Both the position numbers and the translations under genes were made by a program. A model generated the notes under the pieces. It was not told where the DNA came from and searched no databases. It worked only from the letters and a program-made list of their open reading frames with translations. A DNA stretch of 64,000 bases from Aplidium turbinatum (taxonomy: Eukaryota; Chordata; Ascidiacea; Aplousobranchia; Polyclinidae): assembly GCA_918807975.1 (NCBI GenBank), contig OU964934.1, positions 9,920,001 through 9,984,000 of the forward strand, given 5' to 3'. This document shows positions 52,257 through 63,601 of this stretch, one piece after another (within the stretch, counting starts at the first letter, position 1; every line of letters begins with the position of its first letter).

Positions 52257-52922
52257 GTGATCGCCAGTGACGTGCGGTGAGGTTCCTAGATGGTGAGGCA
52301 CTACTTTTTTCAAGTCACTTTTACAATAAAATTTTTTAACAACAAAAACGGTGTCATAACTTACTAATCAAAAAAATTAGCAGCATGCTTTCACATTTAT
52401 TAAAAATAAAATCCATGCGCCTATCCTTTTGGACTAAAACATCTGTGACTTTGTTGTAGAGACCCTTCTTTACTCCAAACATTATCACTAGATATTGAAA
52501 ATAAGAGATGGGAAAGCAGAAAAGGCAATTTTTAAAGCATAGCCACACAGCCACTTCTTTTTTGAGTAGGCCTACCAATCTCTTTGAAAGTTGCAAGTTA
52601 TTTTTTTTTTGTTCAGTCGTCTGATGCAAACCTTATAAATTTGGAACAGGTCTTCCTTTATTTATGATTTCAACTTTGGATTGAAAGTTTAGTTTTTAAA
52701 AATCTCTCAGATTTGATACTAAAATCTTCCTCCATTTTATTTACATTTTATAAGAAACAATCCTTTACGCTGCAAGAAGTCACATACCACGTAGGCTCGC
52801 GGGCACTCCAGCTTGACGAAAAAGGTTTCATAGCTGTGACGTCACATTTGAGGCGTGCCTCAAATCGTAGCTAAATCGTTCATGATGATTTCTGGCGACT
52901 TTGCGAAAGAAAAAGGCACGCA

Positions 52923-54692
52923 TAGTGTTGGGCGCGATAACTCATTTTTCAGTTAAGCGATAACGATAATCGATAAACGAAAAATGCCTAAAGCGATAAC
53001 AATAAACGATAAATCAAAAAAAAGTTAAGCGATAACGAGGAACGATAAATTATCGCCGATAATGTCCGATAACGATAAAAAAAATTTTCTTGATTAGCGC
53101 TGCCCCATCCCATGCAGCACGAACTGTTTTCATCAACATGACGAAAAATCGAACATAATGTACTGTAAAGGGACAAAACTCTTTGTAAGTTATGCATGAA
53201 TAGAATCGCAACAGCGGCAGTAGGTATCGAATCTTCAACCTCTTGATCCAGAATCAAACCACTGAGGTAACCGCCGTGCTTATAATTATACCTTCAGATA
53301 CCAGTTGGATGCTTTTATCAATTGAGTTACACTGCCGCTGACGTGCAGTAGGCAAAATAATTGAATCAAATGAAAATAGCCTACTATAAAAAATTCCAAA
53401 CTTTGTATTTTGCTTTCTACGGGCTGTTTACAGCAAAGTCAGCAATAATTGAAAAAATTCCAAAAAACGCAAAATGCTTGAAAATTTATCAGTAATCTTA
53501 AGCGTTATTGGTAGTAAAAATGTGCATACTGTGAAATCCATCAAGCTTGTCAAATTAGTCGTGTTTGTTCAAGAACAATAACATAATTATCGTAATTTAC
53601 TGATAATTTCAGATAATTTTTTCTGTTTTCTTTGTGAACACCATCATTAAAGCAATGGCAGAAAGCTGAGTTGTTGAGATAAAAATTACAATATAAGGCA
53701 CTGTATTAGTGGGAACAAAAATATTTGATTGAGCGTTGGCTATGTCGCATAGGTAAATCGTCGTCGTATCCAGGCTTACGCCCGGTGGTAATAAGTGTCC
53801 TGCCCTTTCGATTGCCGTTCCAGCGCTCTCACCACTCGGCTATGCAGCATAGGTAAATGAGAAAGGTTATACTGTATTTAGCATAATTATACCACGCAAC
53901 TCGATACGCAACTGTATGCTCATGAGCGGTGTCGAACCGGCGCCCTTTCGATTGCCGTTCCAGCGCTCTCACCACTCGGCTATGCAGCATAGATAAATGA
54001 TAAAAAATACTGTATTTAGCATAATTTTACCACGCAACTAGATGCGCCTATTGTCATGCAAAAACTACTACAAGATCCAAAAAGTGTGATGTCGGTCTGC
54101 ATGTCAAATGCTTTAAGCAATATCATATTCTGCAATGACTTGTTTCAGTGATAGTGGCGCGAAAGACAATGTTTCCGATGTAAAAGCGGCCTCGTATTGC
54201 GGCACTTTCATAAACCACTTGCCAATTTCTTTTGCTTCGCTTCAAAGGAATCTGTACCGCCTGTGCGCTTACATTTTAATTGTAAAATTCACTCGCGATT
54301 GCCGATTGCAGCAAAACAACAAGAGACTTGTTGCATGCATTTCATTGCATTGCAATTTGCAACTCTAAAAATTACTGTGTTGTCAGGGCCGTCGCTGCAG
54401 AGGGCGTGCCCCTCCCATAACAACGACCTGTGCACACACACTTCAGGCACTGAAGAAGAACTAGTTATAATTTTAGTTTCATGAACTAGGTGGCTAGTAA
54501 AAATATTACTTTTCATGTTCTTTCCACTTGTGTGTTGATCCGAAATAAAATTTATCGGCGATTAATTATCGGCGCTAATCAAATATTGCCTTTGGCGATA
54601 ACGATAAACGATAACTGAAAAAATAATTAAGGGATAACGATAAGCGATAAAAATTTATCGCCGATAATTATCGCCGATAATGCCCATCACTG
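52923..54692. mobile_element. Nested hAT-like element rich in CGATAACGATAA
   Basis: The left end AGTGTTGGGCGCGATAAC and the right end GATAATGCCCATCACT are inverse to each other, and both subterminal regions consist of repeated CGATAACGATAA and ATTATCGCCGATAA motifs. I could not find a convincing 8-bp duplication. It carries two SINE-like repeats at 53755-54010. Confidence 0.65.
53755..54010 (-). mobile_element. Two tandem tRNA-derived SINE-like repeats
   Basis: On the minus strand the second unit has box A TAGCCGAGTGGTGAGAGCGC and box B GGTTCGACACC, correctly spaced for Pol III. The first unit, about 130 bases away, repeats the box A half but has another sequence (GGGCGTAAGCCTGGATACG) in place of box B. 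Both share the downstream GCATAATTATACC-type block. A tRNA gene is unlikely because no acceptor stem closes. Confidence 0.6.
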
Positions 54693-55018
54693 TAGTGCAG
54701 TGTATGGAAGTTTTCTGATCTGAAGTGAGGCAAAGCTGGCGTTGCCTCTCCTTGCGTATTTCAACGATTTTGACCACATGAACGCTCGATAGGAATATCG
54801 CCACAGAAACAGAAACAAATTAAAGCACAGTTTGGGTGTAGACTACAGCAATTCACACAAACTAAAGCACCTAAAAACGTGCAATATTTACTACTTTTTA
54901 ACAAAAAATATTTATTCTGTGATAACCATTTCTTTGATATAACTTTTGCTTTGCCAGATGTTGGCAGGTGAGGCACTGCCTCACCTGCCTCCACTGACTG
55001 CACGTCCCTGGTGATCGC

Positions 55019-56230
55019 AGTGTACTGTATGTTATCGCAATGGGCGCAAATAAAAGCATGATTATTATTATTATTATGAAGAAAGGTTGCGGAAAATCTA
55101 GCTCCGATTCCGCTAAAAATCCAATCCAGTTTTCCAGTCGGCAATATTCTCGAGTTCTGTACTTTGTTCTCCCAAGTTAGAGAAAAATCCATGACTTGAC
55201 CATAACACGAAATGTCGCATGAATGACAAAGTTCGCGTGCAATTTCTTTCAGCAATATGGTTAGACAAGAATGACGTGAAACTTGGTTACTGAGGCTACG
55301 CTAGTCAGAGGTATCGCTTGCAGTGCTAGTACAGTGACCAGATGACCAAATGGTCTTTTGCTGCTCTTGGCTAATTAAATTGTTCAATACTGATCGTACC
55401 GTACCTTGTGCATTTCTCTGTGAATTGAATGTTATTGAATTATTGTGATGTAAGCTTATTATAGAATGTACTGTTATAGAATCTGATTAGCAAATAAAGT
55501 TATTTCTTTCTCTCAGCTAAATTAAATTTCTAAAGACTCAAAGTATTTCCCTAGTCAGTGTCAGGACTCAGAATATTGTCGCTTATCTGGACTCTTGGCA
55601 TGCTGTGGCAAGTTTCTTGTGCCATTCAGGTCTCATGTCATTTGAGTTTTGCTGTGTAGGGATCATAACATCAGGACTTGTATCGTGTAAACTTGGATTT
55701 TGCAAAAATATGTGCTTGAGTGGTGACATCATGCTTTAGTGATGTCAGAGAACCATAGCCTCATGGTTATGGGTACTGGTATCTCATTTGGTCACTTTAG
55801 CCTCTTTTCAAAATAATAGTACAAAGATTTTATGTTTTAAATACGAGTGGTTCATGGTGTTATAGACATGTGACATTAGTTACAAACAGTAATGTTGTGG
55901 ATAGTAGTTGAAGATGCACTGAGCCTTGAATAGCTAGCCTATCGAAGAAGTGATGATTTTGTCAGTTTGTCAACCATTGTAGCACTGCTATTAAAAAGTT
56001 ATTTCATAGTAAAACATAGGGTAACTTGATAACTTATCAACATACTTCACGACAGGTGTGACTTAATGCGCAATGTCACTATTGTTAAATTCTTTTAAAT
56101 GTAGGCTACATAATTATTTCTGCAGCATTGATGCTATGTTCCATTTATCAACCTATTTTTTGTAAATATATACATGTATTTGCAGTGCTTTACTTTAAAT
56201 TGGTAAACAAGCACGTTAACAGTAGACACA
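55019..56230. other. 5' flank of BRK1; ATT microsatellite at 55060
   Basis: An ATTATTATT run lies at 55061-55077. Otherwise no repeat or gene is visible. The BRK1 promoter should lie in the last part, but I cannot point to core elements. Confidence 0.4.
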
Positions 56231-56271
56231 GTGTTCAGAATAAAAATTTTCTGTTTACTTAATTGAAAACA

Positions 56272-56499
56272 ATGGCATCTCGTGGTGATGACATTCAAAA
56301 ACAAATTCAGAGGGACTGGGCAAATAGAGAGTACATTGAAGTTATCACAAGCAGCATAAAGAAAATTACAGATTTCTTAAATGGATTTGATCTCTCTTGC
56401 CGTTCAAGACTTGCCACTCTAAATGAAAAACTTACTAATCTTGAAAGAAGAATTGAATACATCGAGGCACGAGTGACGATGGGAGAGACACTCAGCTAA
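56272..56499 (+). CDS. BRK1 (BRICK1/HSPC300), WAVE complex subunit
   Basis: A 75-residue single-exon protein. It follows human BRK1 end to end with the same length; from my memory of the human sequence only about 16 positions differ, mostly in the first 14 residues. Conserved blocks are [31 protein letters not shown] and [13 protein letters not shown]. The last forms the long helix that packs into the WAVE1-3/ABI trimer. The protein is a small cytoplasmic subunit that stabilises the WAVE regulatory complex, which passes Rac signals to Arp2/3. The ATG context AACAATGG is good. No intron interrupts it, whereas vertebrate BRK1 genes do have introns. AATAAA at 57786 is a candidate poly-A signal. 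Confidence 0.95.
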   Translation: MASRGDDIQKQIQRDWANREYIEVITSSIKKITDFLNGFDLSCRSRLATLNEKLTNLERRIEYIEARVTMGETLS

Positions 56500-57037
56500 A
56501 CATATTTTGCACTGGTAACTCAAAGGGCTACAAACTCAGAAATAATTTTTGAACTTGAACAGCATCCATTGAGTTCAAATTTAGTTATTTTTTGAAATAT
56601 TTTTTTAGATATATTGACCAGTAATTATGAAAGTAAGAAATAGACAGAAATTCCTGTCAAGAAAGGAACCATGAAATTCCAAGAAGATTTAAAAAAACTG
56701 TCACGTTGTGTTGAATACAATGTTTAAATTATTGGAAACTTTAAACCCAATCTAAATTTGCAAATAGTTTGTGAACAGAAGCACAAGTAAAGCGTGGTTG
56801 AGTTTTCAGCTTCAATAACTTTTATGCGGTAAAGGTAGTGCTTGATAGGAAATTTCAGTTTAACTGCGGTGCTTAATGCCTAAGTAAAATTGGCGCTTCC
56901 TTTGTGTTTACTTTGATGATACAATTTGTTTGACATTATGTAATGTTTGCTTGATTTATTCTGACATTTGTAGTATGGTATATATTGAAAGATGTTATAT
57001 TATTGTATGAAAATATGTTTTCAGTTTTGTCCTAGGT

Positions 57038-57648
57038 CAGTGGTTCTCAAATCAGATACCCTGATGTGTCTCATAAAGCTTTTGATGACACAACACTCTA
57101 TTTTTGGTTTATATCTATGTTTAATACTACAAATTTACCTTCGCATCAGTCAGTTCAATCATAAACAGCTAAAAAATCGATTTTGATCTGCTAGCAGCCT
57201 GATCAGTTTCAGTTAGGCTTATTGTCATCGATTCTTATCAATGACATACCTTTATTACTACTATACCTTTATTAACCAATTCCTGATTTTTTTGAATAAG
57301 CATAACTGAAGATGACCCAGCTTCTAGCAGATCAAAATCAATTTTCAGCTGTTTATGATTGAACTGACTGGTGTAAATATAAATTTGTTTGTTTTACAAT
57401 TGACATATGATTGAGTCATTTATATATACCAAACATTGTTATTGGTTTGCCACCTGTCAGAAGGTACTTCATTTACTTTCTTGATAAATCTATTTTTGAT
57501 TTTCTATCCACCATGTATGTTAATTTTTCAAAAAATTAACAAAAACAAGTTAAATCTTGTCAATATGTAACTTAGCACATTTGTTATTACTGTGTTACAA
57601 GTTTAGAGAATTTTTACACCAAGAAAGTTTGAAATTTGAGAACCGCTT
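57038..57648. mobile_element. hAT-type MITE with fold-back core
   Basis: The left end CAGTGGTTCTCAAATC and right end GAAATTTGAGAACCGCTT are inverse. The flanking 8-mers (TCCTAGGT and TCCAATGC) match only at five of eight, so it is old. A 50-base inverted repeat (TCAGTTCAATCATAAACAGC at 57147 and its inverse near 57340) lies inside. Confidence 0.7.
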
Positions 57649-57954
57649 TCCAATGCACATTTAATATTTAAATGAATTTTTAATTTGTATATATTTTGCT
57701 TTAGCACAAAAGGATTTTTTTAATATTTTAAGCTTTGTAGCAATTTGTATTCAAATATAAGCCAATTCAAATCAATGGCCCAAAAAATAAAGTTTTGTGG
57801 ATTTACAGATAACTTAAGTCATCAACAAAGAAAAAAAATAGTTTGAATCTTTTATTAAAAGGAATTTTTGTATAGTGTTTTATACATATCGCAACAAGGT
57901 CATGTCCTCAAACAGCAAATCAGTCGTTTTTTTACATTGATTCCACCTGCAGAC

Positions 57955-58415
57955 CAGGGTTGTTGATATTTTACCCAACCCAAAAAAAACCGGGTGTTTT
58001 TTTTTTAAAAAACCCACTTAAAAAACCCATAAAAAACCCAAAGCATCATATTTGTCTAATTTTTATCAGAAAATTGAAAAAATGAACCAAAGTACTTAAA
58101 ACAAACTTCAAATTAGGACTTAAGGATGTGATTGTGAAGGAAAGTTCCAACGATAAAGTGAAAACACAGTGGATATTTCTGTACACAAAAATCAAGTAAT
58201 GCCACTTTGTACTACACTAAAACTCATTTATGCAAGAAGGCCTCATAGTTAAACAGCCCTAGTGCATTATTTGATTGAGTTATACCAGCATGTACTGTGA
58301 GTGAGAGGCACTTCATTGGTAGAAAGTAGTATTTGAGGTGAAATAAGCACGAATCTACCTTTTTTGCATCTTTTTTAAATAAAACCCAAAAAAACCCGGG
58401 TTTTTCTTAACCCTG
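57955..58415. mobile_element. hAT-type MITE with AACCCGGG-rich ends
   Basis: Left end CAGGGTTGTTGATATTTTAC, right end TTTTTCTTAACCCTG. Flanking 8-mers CTGCAGAC (57947-57954) and CTGCAGAT (58416-58423) match at seven of eight. AAAAAACCC repeats lie inside both ends. Confidence 0.8.
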
Positions 58416-58423
58416 CTGCAGAT

Positions 58424-60209
58424 GTTGAATCATTTCAAAATAACGGTTTTATAGATAGCCTGCTGGAGACTAGTGCGACTTGTCTCACAAACACAGAGTC
58501 TTTCTAGATTATGTTTAGTGGTGTTTCTTTATTACAGTATATTACTTTGTTGGGTATCTAATAATTTAATACTGGGATATATTTATGTACATTGATGGCC
58601 AATCAGTTTAAATCTGTTTCTACAAACAGTTTGAATTAATTGGTTAAAATTGCAAATGTCAAAATCAATGAATTTATTACATATAATCACCATCTGCGCG
58701 TAACATCAACTGCCAAATCTAGACTCAAACAAATAGTACATAAATACATGAATATGGTACTACTTTTTGTATAATATTATAGCAAACTGATTTTTGGCTA
58801 TCTTTTCTTTACTCGACAGTTTATCGAATTATTATCATGGCTGTAATTGTTATTTTTTTTATTACGGTATGTCTCAATAATAGAGTAGTCGAACTTATTC
58901 GTTATGGTACCACTAAGCCCACCTTAAACACTTGCTGTCATGACTAAGTTTTATATCATACTCCATTATTTATGTGTGAACTTCATAAAATTTGTTTTAT
59001 TTAGTATTTAGTAATATGCTTTGCGTAATCTCGTTGAATGGACAGTCACTCGAGTCAGATAAATTGTAGAAGGTTTCCATCAATCATTCTAAAACCTTTC
59101 TTGTTTAACGGCGTTTTAATGTTTTTATTAGTTACATTTTACTTCGTTTCGACACAACATTGTTCGCATTAGTATCATTTCGAGTTAGCGTTTTTCTTTG
59201 AAAATTTTGTTTCATTTCGAACCACCTTTAAAATCGTAAAATTTCTGCTAATACTAAAATAGTTTCCACCTTTCCTTCGCTGGACTGTCGTCGTCGCATT
59301 TTTTGAAAGCATTTCTCACAAGTAAGTTGCAGCTGATTTGTTGGTTTTGCAAATTAATATAAATGTTGAAATTTTAATCGTTGCGTTATGTGTTGTATTT
59401 ACTCGTACATTATGTAGTTTCCTGAAACGGCTGTTGTTTTGGATGCTCTCTCACTTCACTTTGTGATCGTATCCTTCATTACTATGTGGTGTAACGGCTC
59501 AACACACAAAAAATGCTGTTTTGCATAACAAGACATATTTTGAATACTCATTGGGCCATCAGTAGTGGTATAGCTTAGTAGTATAAATTATGTTTAATAA
59601 GAGACAAACTATTTCGTACGATATGTATGTTCATTTTTATACATGGTGGTTTTATTGAAACCAATCGACATATTTGCCTGAAATTGTCAACGACAAAAAA
59701 AACAGATCAAAGTTTCTTACGTTGTATTTTTGTTCAGCGGTTGTTTAAGTATCACATGACCCTATTTGCTTGCTTTTCCTCACTACTCCAATATAGCGTT
59801 TCTGACAATGAGATCCATTTCAAACCATGGGCATTGGGCAGTGAAGCCTTGATTGCAGGAGAAAAACGTTTAAAACTTTGATTTTTCTATCGCTCTTCGC
59901 CATTTTCATGTCGTGCTTTCACTGGTCGGACACTCAAAATTCAAGGCTATCTGTGACTGGCGCACGACTATTATAGCTTAAGTGTCCTTGTGCTCACAAA
60001 ACAGACGCAGCCCGCTACACCAAGCAAGAAGTAACCATTGCCGTTGGATCAAGATCACAGTTTTACGTTGAAGTTGTGCACATGCGGAGGAGCCCGAAAT
60101 TCATTGTAGTGGCGCTACGTTTTAGAATTGCAGTAGCCGGAATTTTTTTTGCCAATGCATTGGCTTCAACTTTGTCACCCGGTAGGCTACGTACTTTCCC
60201 GTTAAAAAC
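58424..60209. other. Intergenic, nothing recognised
   Basis: AT-rich. A good splice-donor-like sequence, AAGTAAGT, lies near 59320, but I found no exon to go with it. Confidence 0.35.
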
Positions 60210-60213
60210 TTAA

Positions 60214-60766
60214 AGGGCGGGGAAACCCAAATTAACTTTGCGAGTTTTTTTTGTTTCAGCGTGATGTCATTGTGTACAACATGCGTTTTAGCAAAAAAAA
60301 ATCCAAATTTTGTTGCCCTCGTCTCGCCAAGGCCGCTTTTGTTTGATACCCGTTTGCGAGGTCTCGCGCGCATCAAGCTGTGACGTCACAAGGTACATAT
60401 AGTTGTGGCCAAAAGTTTAAGACCAGACTTGATTTATGACCATTTTTGCATTACTTCAAAATACTGCATCATATATTGTTTCAGTTGCATCATCTTATAT
60501 CTGATGCAGTATTTTGAAGTAATGCAAAAATCGTCATAAATCAAGTCTGGTCTTAAACTTTTGGCCACAACTATATGTACCTTGTGACGTCACAGCGAAC
60601 AGCATGATGCGCAACGAGACCTCGCAAACGGGTATCAAACAAAAGCGGCCTTAGCGAGACGAGGGCAACAAAATTTGGATTTTTTATTGCTAAAACGCAT
60701 GTTGTACACAATGACATCACGCTGAAACAAAAAAACTCGCAAAGTTAATTTGGGTTTCCCCGCCCT
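60214..60766. mobile_element. TTAA-flanked palindromic MITE (T2/Kolobok-like)
   Basis: The two halves are near-perfect inverses, about 185 bases each side, starting AGGGCGGGGAAACCC and ending GGGTTTCCCCGCCCT. TTAA flanks both ends (60210-60213, 60767-60770). Another palindrome occupies its centre (60400-60573). GTGACGTCAC, a CRE-like palindrome, occurs in each arm. piggyBac-type MITEs also use TTAA, so the superfamily is an inference. Confidence 0.85.
60400..60573. mobile_element. Tc1/mariner-like palindromic MITE at the centre
   Basis: Ends TAGTTGTGGCCAAAAGTTT and the inverse, flanked by TA on each side. The whole element is an inverted repeat of about 80-base arms with a short loop near 60487. 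The GTTGTGGCCAAAAGTTT terminus is a well-known Tc1/mariner type. Confidence 0.85.
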
Positions 60767-60779
60767 TTAAAATATGTGT

Positions 60780-61254
60780 GAAACCGGTTTCCATCATCTC
60801 ACTGTTAACGTCCATGAGAAATCGCCCCTATGCTCAGCATCCACTCGATTTAGCTGATGACCCACGCGTTGTGAAGCTCACTCAGGCCTCGAAGTTAACT
60901 AAATTAGTGCAGACAAACCTAGTATTCAACCAGTTGTTGCTGCGAAGAGTGTTTTGTTGTAAATCTGCATTGCATTGCAGTATATGACCGTGTTGTACGA
61001 AAAGCGAAGCGAGATTACAAGCGGTTTCAGCAGAAAGATAATTTTGGACTTCAGCGAAAAAGGGCTTAAGTCGAGAACCACTGTGCTAAATCCACACCTA
61101 AACCAACCTGCATAAGGAAGCAGTAATGAGGAGCGTAGCTTCGTGAATGAAAAAATAAAAAAATATTTCACTTCAAAGTTCGGCTATTTCAATAAGCTAA
61201 AAGTTTTGTTACCGGTACTAACACACGTTGCACCTTTCTAGACCAGTTACACAG
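60780..61254. other. Intergenic; lone hAT-like end near 61080
   Basis: TCGAGAACCACTG (61071-61083) looks like the right end of a hAT element, but no matching left end was found nearby. No gene is visible. Confidence 0.35.
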
Positions 61255-61270
61255 ATATCACACAAAATAC

Positions 61271-61276
61271 TTTATT
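61271..61276 (-). promoter_or_regulatory. Candidate poly-A signal
   Basis: AATAAA on the minus strand, about 290 bases downstream of the proposed terminal exon at 61568-61587. Confidence 0.4.
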
Positions 61277-61567
61277 TACATTTGATTGAAAGCATCGTAC
61301 GCTTGTGTTATTCAGCAGTGAAACTTCCGAATCAGTGATACTGTACTACAAATCTAAAAGCGTAGATTACAAAACAATACCTTTTTATCAAATGTACAAC
61401 AATATAAACCTAGTTACTAAGAATTAAAACAATCCCTCCTCCGATTGAGGTTCGTTCCGTCCAGCTAGAACAGGATTTTCTCAATTATTTAAAAAAAAGA
61501 CACCTCTTGAAGTAATATTTACAAATATCTGGCGCTTCCATTACAACCAGTCCTTTTTCACATTGAT

Positions 61568-63369
61568 CTAACGGCCACCGATTATCACTGGAAAATTGTT
61601 AAAAAGTAAAAGCAGAATAAAAAGAAATGAACGTTGAGATAAAAGCTTGGCTGTGTGTAGTAGCTAATCTTAAAGGCAGTCTTGTACTAACAGCAATTAA
61701 GCACACAAGAACTTTTGTACATGTGAAACACAGCAGGGCAGTATATCAATGGCTATGCACTACAGTGCACAACTAACGTATTTTCAAGAGAACAAAATAA
61801 GGAATGCTCTTTCTGAGTACTCCAAAGTTGTCAATTTTTTCAGACGCACAAAATCTGTGACGTTATACTGTATGTTCATTTCCATGGCGTCATAGAGCAT
61901 TACGTCATACTCCGCTTGGTTGGTTCATTAGTTGCATTTCCTCGAGCTTCTCCGTACAACTACAAGCAACATGGTTTCAATGTGAATACTGCATTTTGAA
62001 TTAAAAATAAACAAGTGTATTTTTCTACTGAGAAACTTGTCAGTAAGTGCTACGAATTTAGAATACGATTTTTGTACAGCAACAATGCTTGACGACTTTG
62101 AAATAATTGTTAACACGTTAGAAGTGGTACAGTGTATTAACTGTGTCTGATAAATGTAACTGGTATAAATTAAATACCAACACGGGAAAACTTCAGTCGC
62201 AATAAATATTTTTTTTTTACAAATTTATGAACACTTTGCTGTGATTTAGTCAAGAATTTCTATACGTTTATATTTCTCTGCTCATCAAAAACCATCGTAA
62301 ATCATCAAACCAGAGAAAATTAAAACTGAAGGAATACCTGTTGGAGTTTTATCATTTTCTTGTTGAACTTTTTTCGATCTCCCTTTTCTGGTCACTGCTT
62401 TCACTGGAGCAACTTTTTCTTGCTTTTCTGGCACAATAGGATCTTTTTTCTCTGCAGTGTCAACTGAAAAAAGACAAAAATAAGATATAATCAAATTTCA
62501 ATCTCATGCAAAGTTAGTGATATGCGATAAATAAAATCTTGAACCATAAGATCATTATCTTCTTGCAGACAGTACCTTCTTTTTTCTGTGTTGTTTTCGA
62601 TTTGGTCTGCCTTCTCCCTCTCACTTGTCTAACCGGTCCTTCACTCGATGCAACTGCAAGGGATACAACGGCAGACTCTTTTGTGACCTTCACTGGCTCT
62701 GAAATAACAACCACGTGCCGGATGAAGTTGTGTCTTACATGCCAAAATCATTACAACGATTGGGTTGCTTTTTGAACGGTGGCAATTGTTTAAGATTAGC
62801 GTTATCGACATACACGTTCATAATGCGACTCTTGTAAATAACGATAGGCAGAACGGGTGATTGCTAATAACTGACGCGCTAGAATTATTTTTAAACTAAA
62901 CATTAACAACCCCCAACAGATTAAAAGTAGCATATTAGTGATATCTGATTTACTTTCAATTCTTTAATTGCAATTCTAATAACCATGCTAAAGCACATGT
63001 AAACTGAAGGTAAACCTGTTGGCGTTTGATCATTTTCTTGTTGAACTTTTCTAGATTTCCCTTTTCTTGTCACTGCTTTCGCTGGAGAAACTTTTTCTTG
63101 CTTTTCTGGCTCATTAGAATCTTCTTTCTCTGCAGTTTCAACTGAAAAAGAAAACACAAGTCAAGTAAAATTATGTTTCAAAGTTAACAAAATGTGAAAA
63201 CAAATTCTTGGAACTATTAGTAGCGATGAACCCAGAAAGACATTACCTTCTTTTTTCTGTGTTGTTTTCGATTTGGTCTGTCTTCTCCCTCCAACTTGTC
63301 TAACCGGTCCTTCACTCGATACAACTGTGGGGGAAACAACGACAGCCTCTTCTGTAGCTTTCACTGGCT
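61568..63369 (-). CDS. Repeat protein gene, 3' part, duplicated exon pair
   Basis: Four exons with GT-AG borders: 63369-63247 (123 nt), 63141-63016 (126), 62698-62576 (123), 62463-62338 (126). All begin and end in phase 1, so they join without shift. The product is two copies of an 83-residue unit. Each has EPVK, then SSEGPVRQV, a basic GRRQTKSKTTQKKE, the acidic stretch TAEK, then PEKQEK and AVTRKG followed by KVQQEN. A possible last exon, 61587-61568, would add six residues and a stop. The basic GRR blocks resemble AT-hook-like or Ki-67-type repeat proteins, but that is only resemblance. Exons upstream lie beyond the window. It is probably nuclear. Confidence 0.65.
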
Positions 63370-63601
63370 CTGAAATAATAAACACGTGGCAGGGTGAAGT
63401 TGTGTCCAAGCAGTCAACTACCACAGAAATGTTCATGATTTATTTGTAGTAACTTATGCTGATATACACGCGAAGAACCCGATTCTTGTATACAATACTT
63501 AACAAATATAAAATAATTTTCTAACAAAAGTACACAATACCAAATCAAAAGTGGTACACCAGTAGCACTTGCATTTGACAAGTTTACTTGGTATAACTTA
63601 A

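Larger units (their letters stand above)
52265..55010. mobile_element. hAT-type element with CAGTGACGTGC ends
   Basis: The left end is CAGTGACGTGCGGTGAGG. The right end is the inverse, GACTGCACGTCCCTG, preceded by GTGAGGCACTGCCTCACCTG. A perfect 8-bp duplication, GTGATCGC, is at 52257-52264 and 55011-55018. GAGGCA/TGCCTC motifs recur near both ends. Much of its length is another element (52923-54692). No transposase is recognisable. Confidence 0.85.

Noticed and set aside
52915-54700. 8-bp target duplication for the GATAACGATAA element
   Set aside because: Several end placements were tried and none gave matching flanks, so the element is listed without one.
56272-57791. BRK1 as a processed pseudogene
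   Set aside because: The frame is intact and highly conserved, and no poly-A tract or flanking duplication was seen.
61060-61095. hAT-like right end TCGAGAACCACTG
   Set aside because: No matching left terminus or target duplication could be found, so an element cannot be delimited.
62338-63369. Assignment to Ki-67
   Set aside because: Only short basic motifs are similar; no FHA or PP1-binding region is in the window, so no gene name was given.
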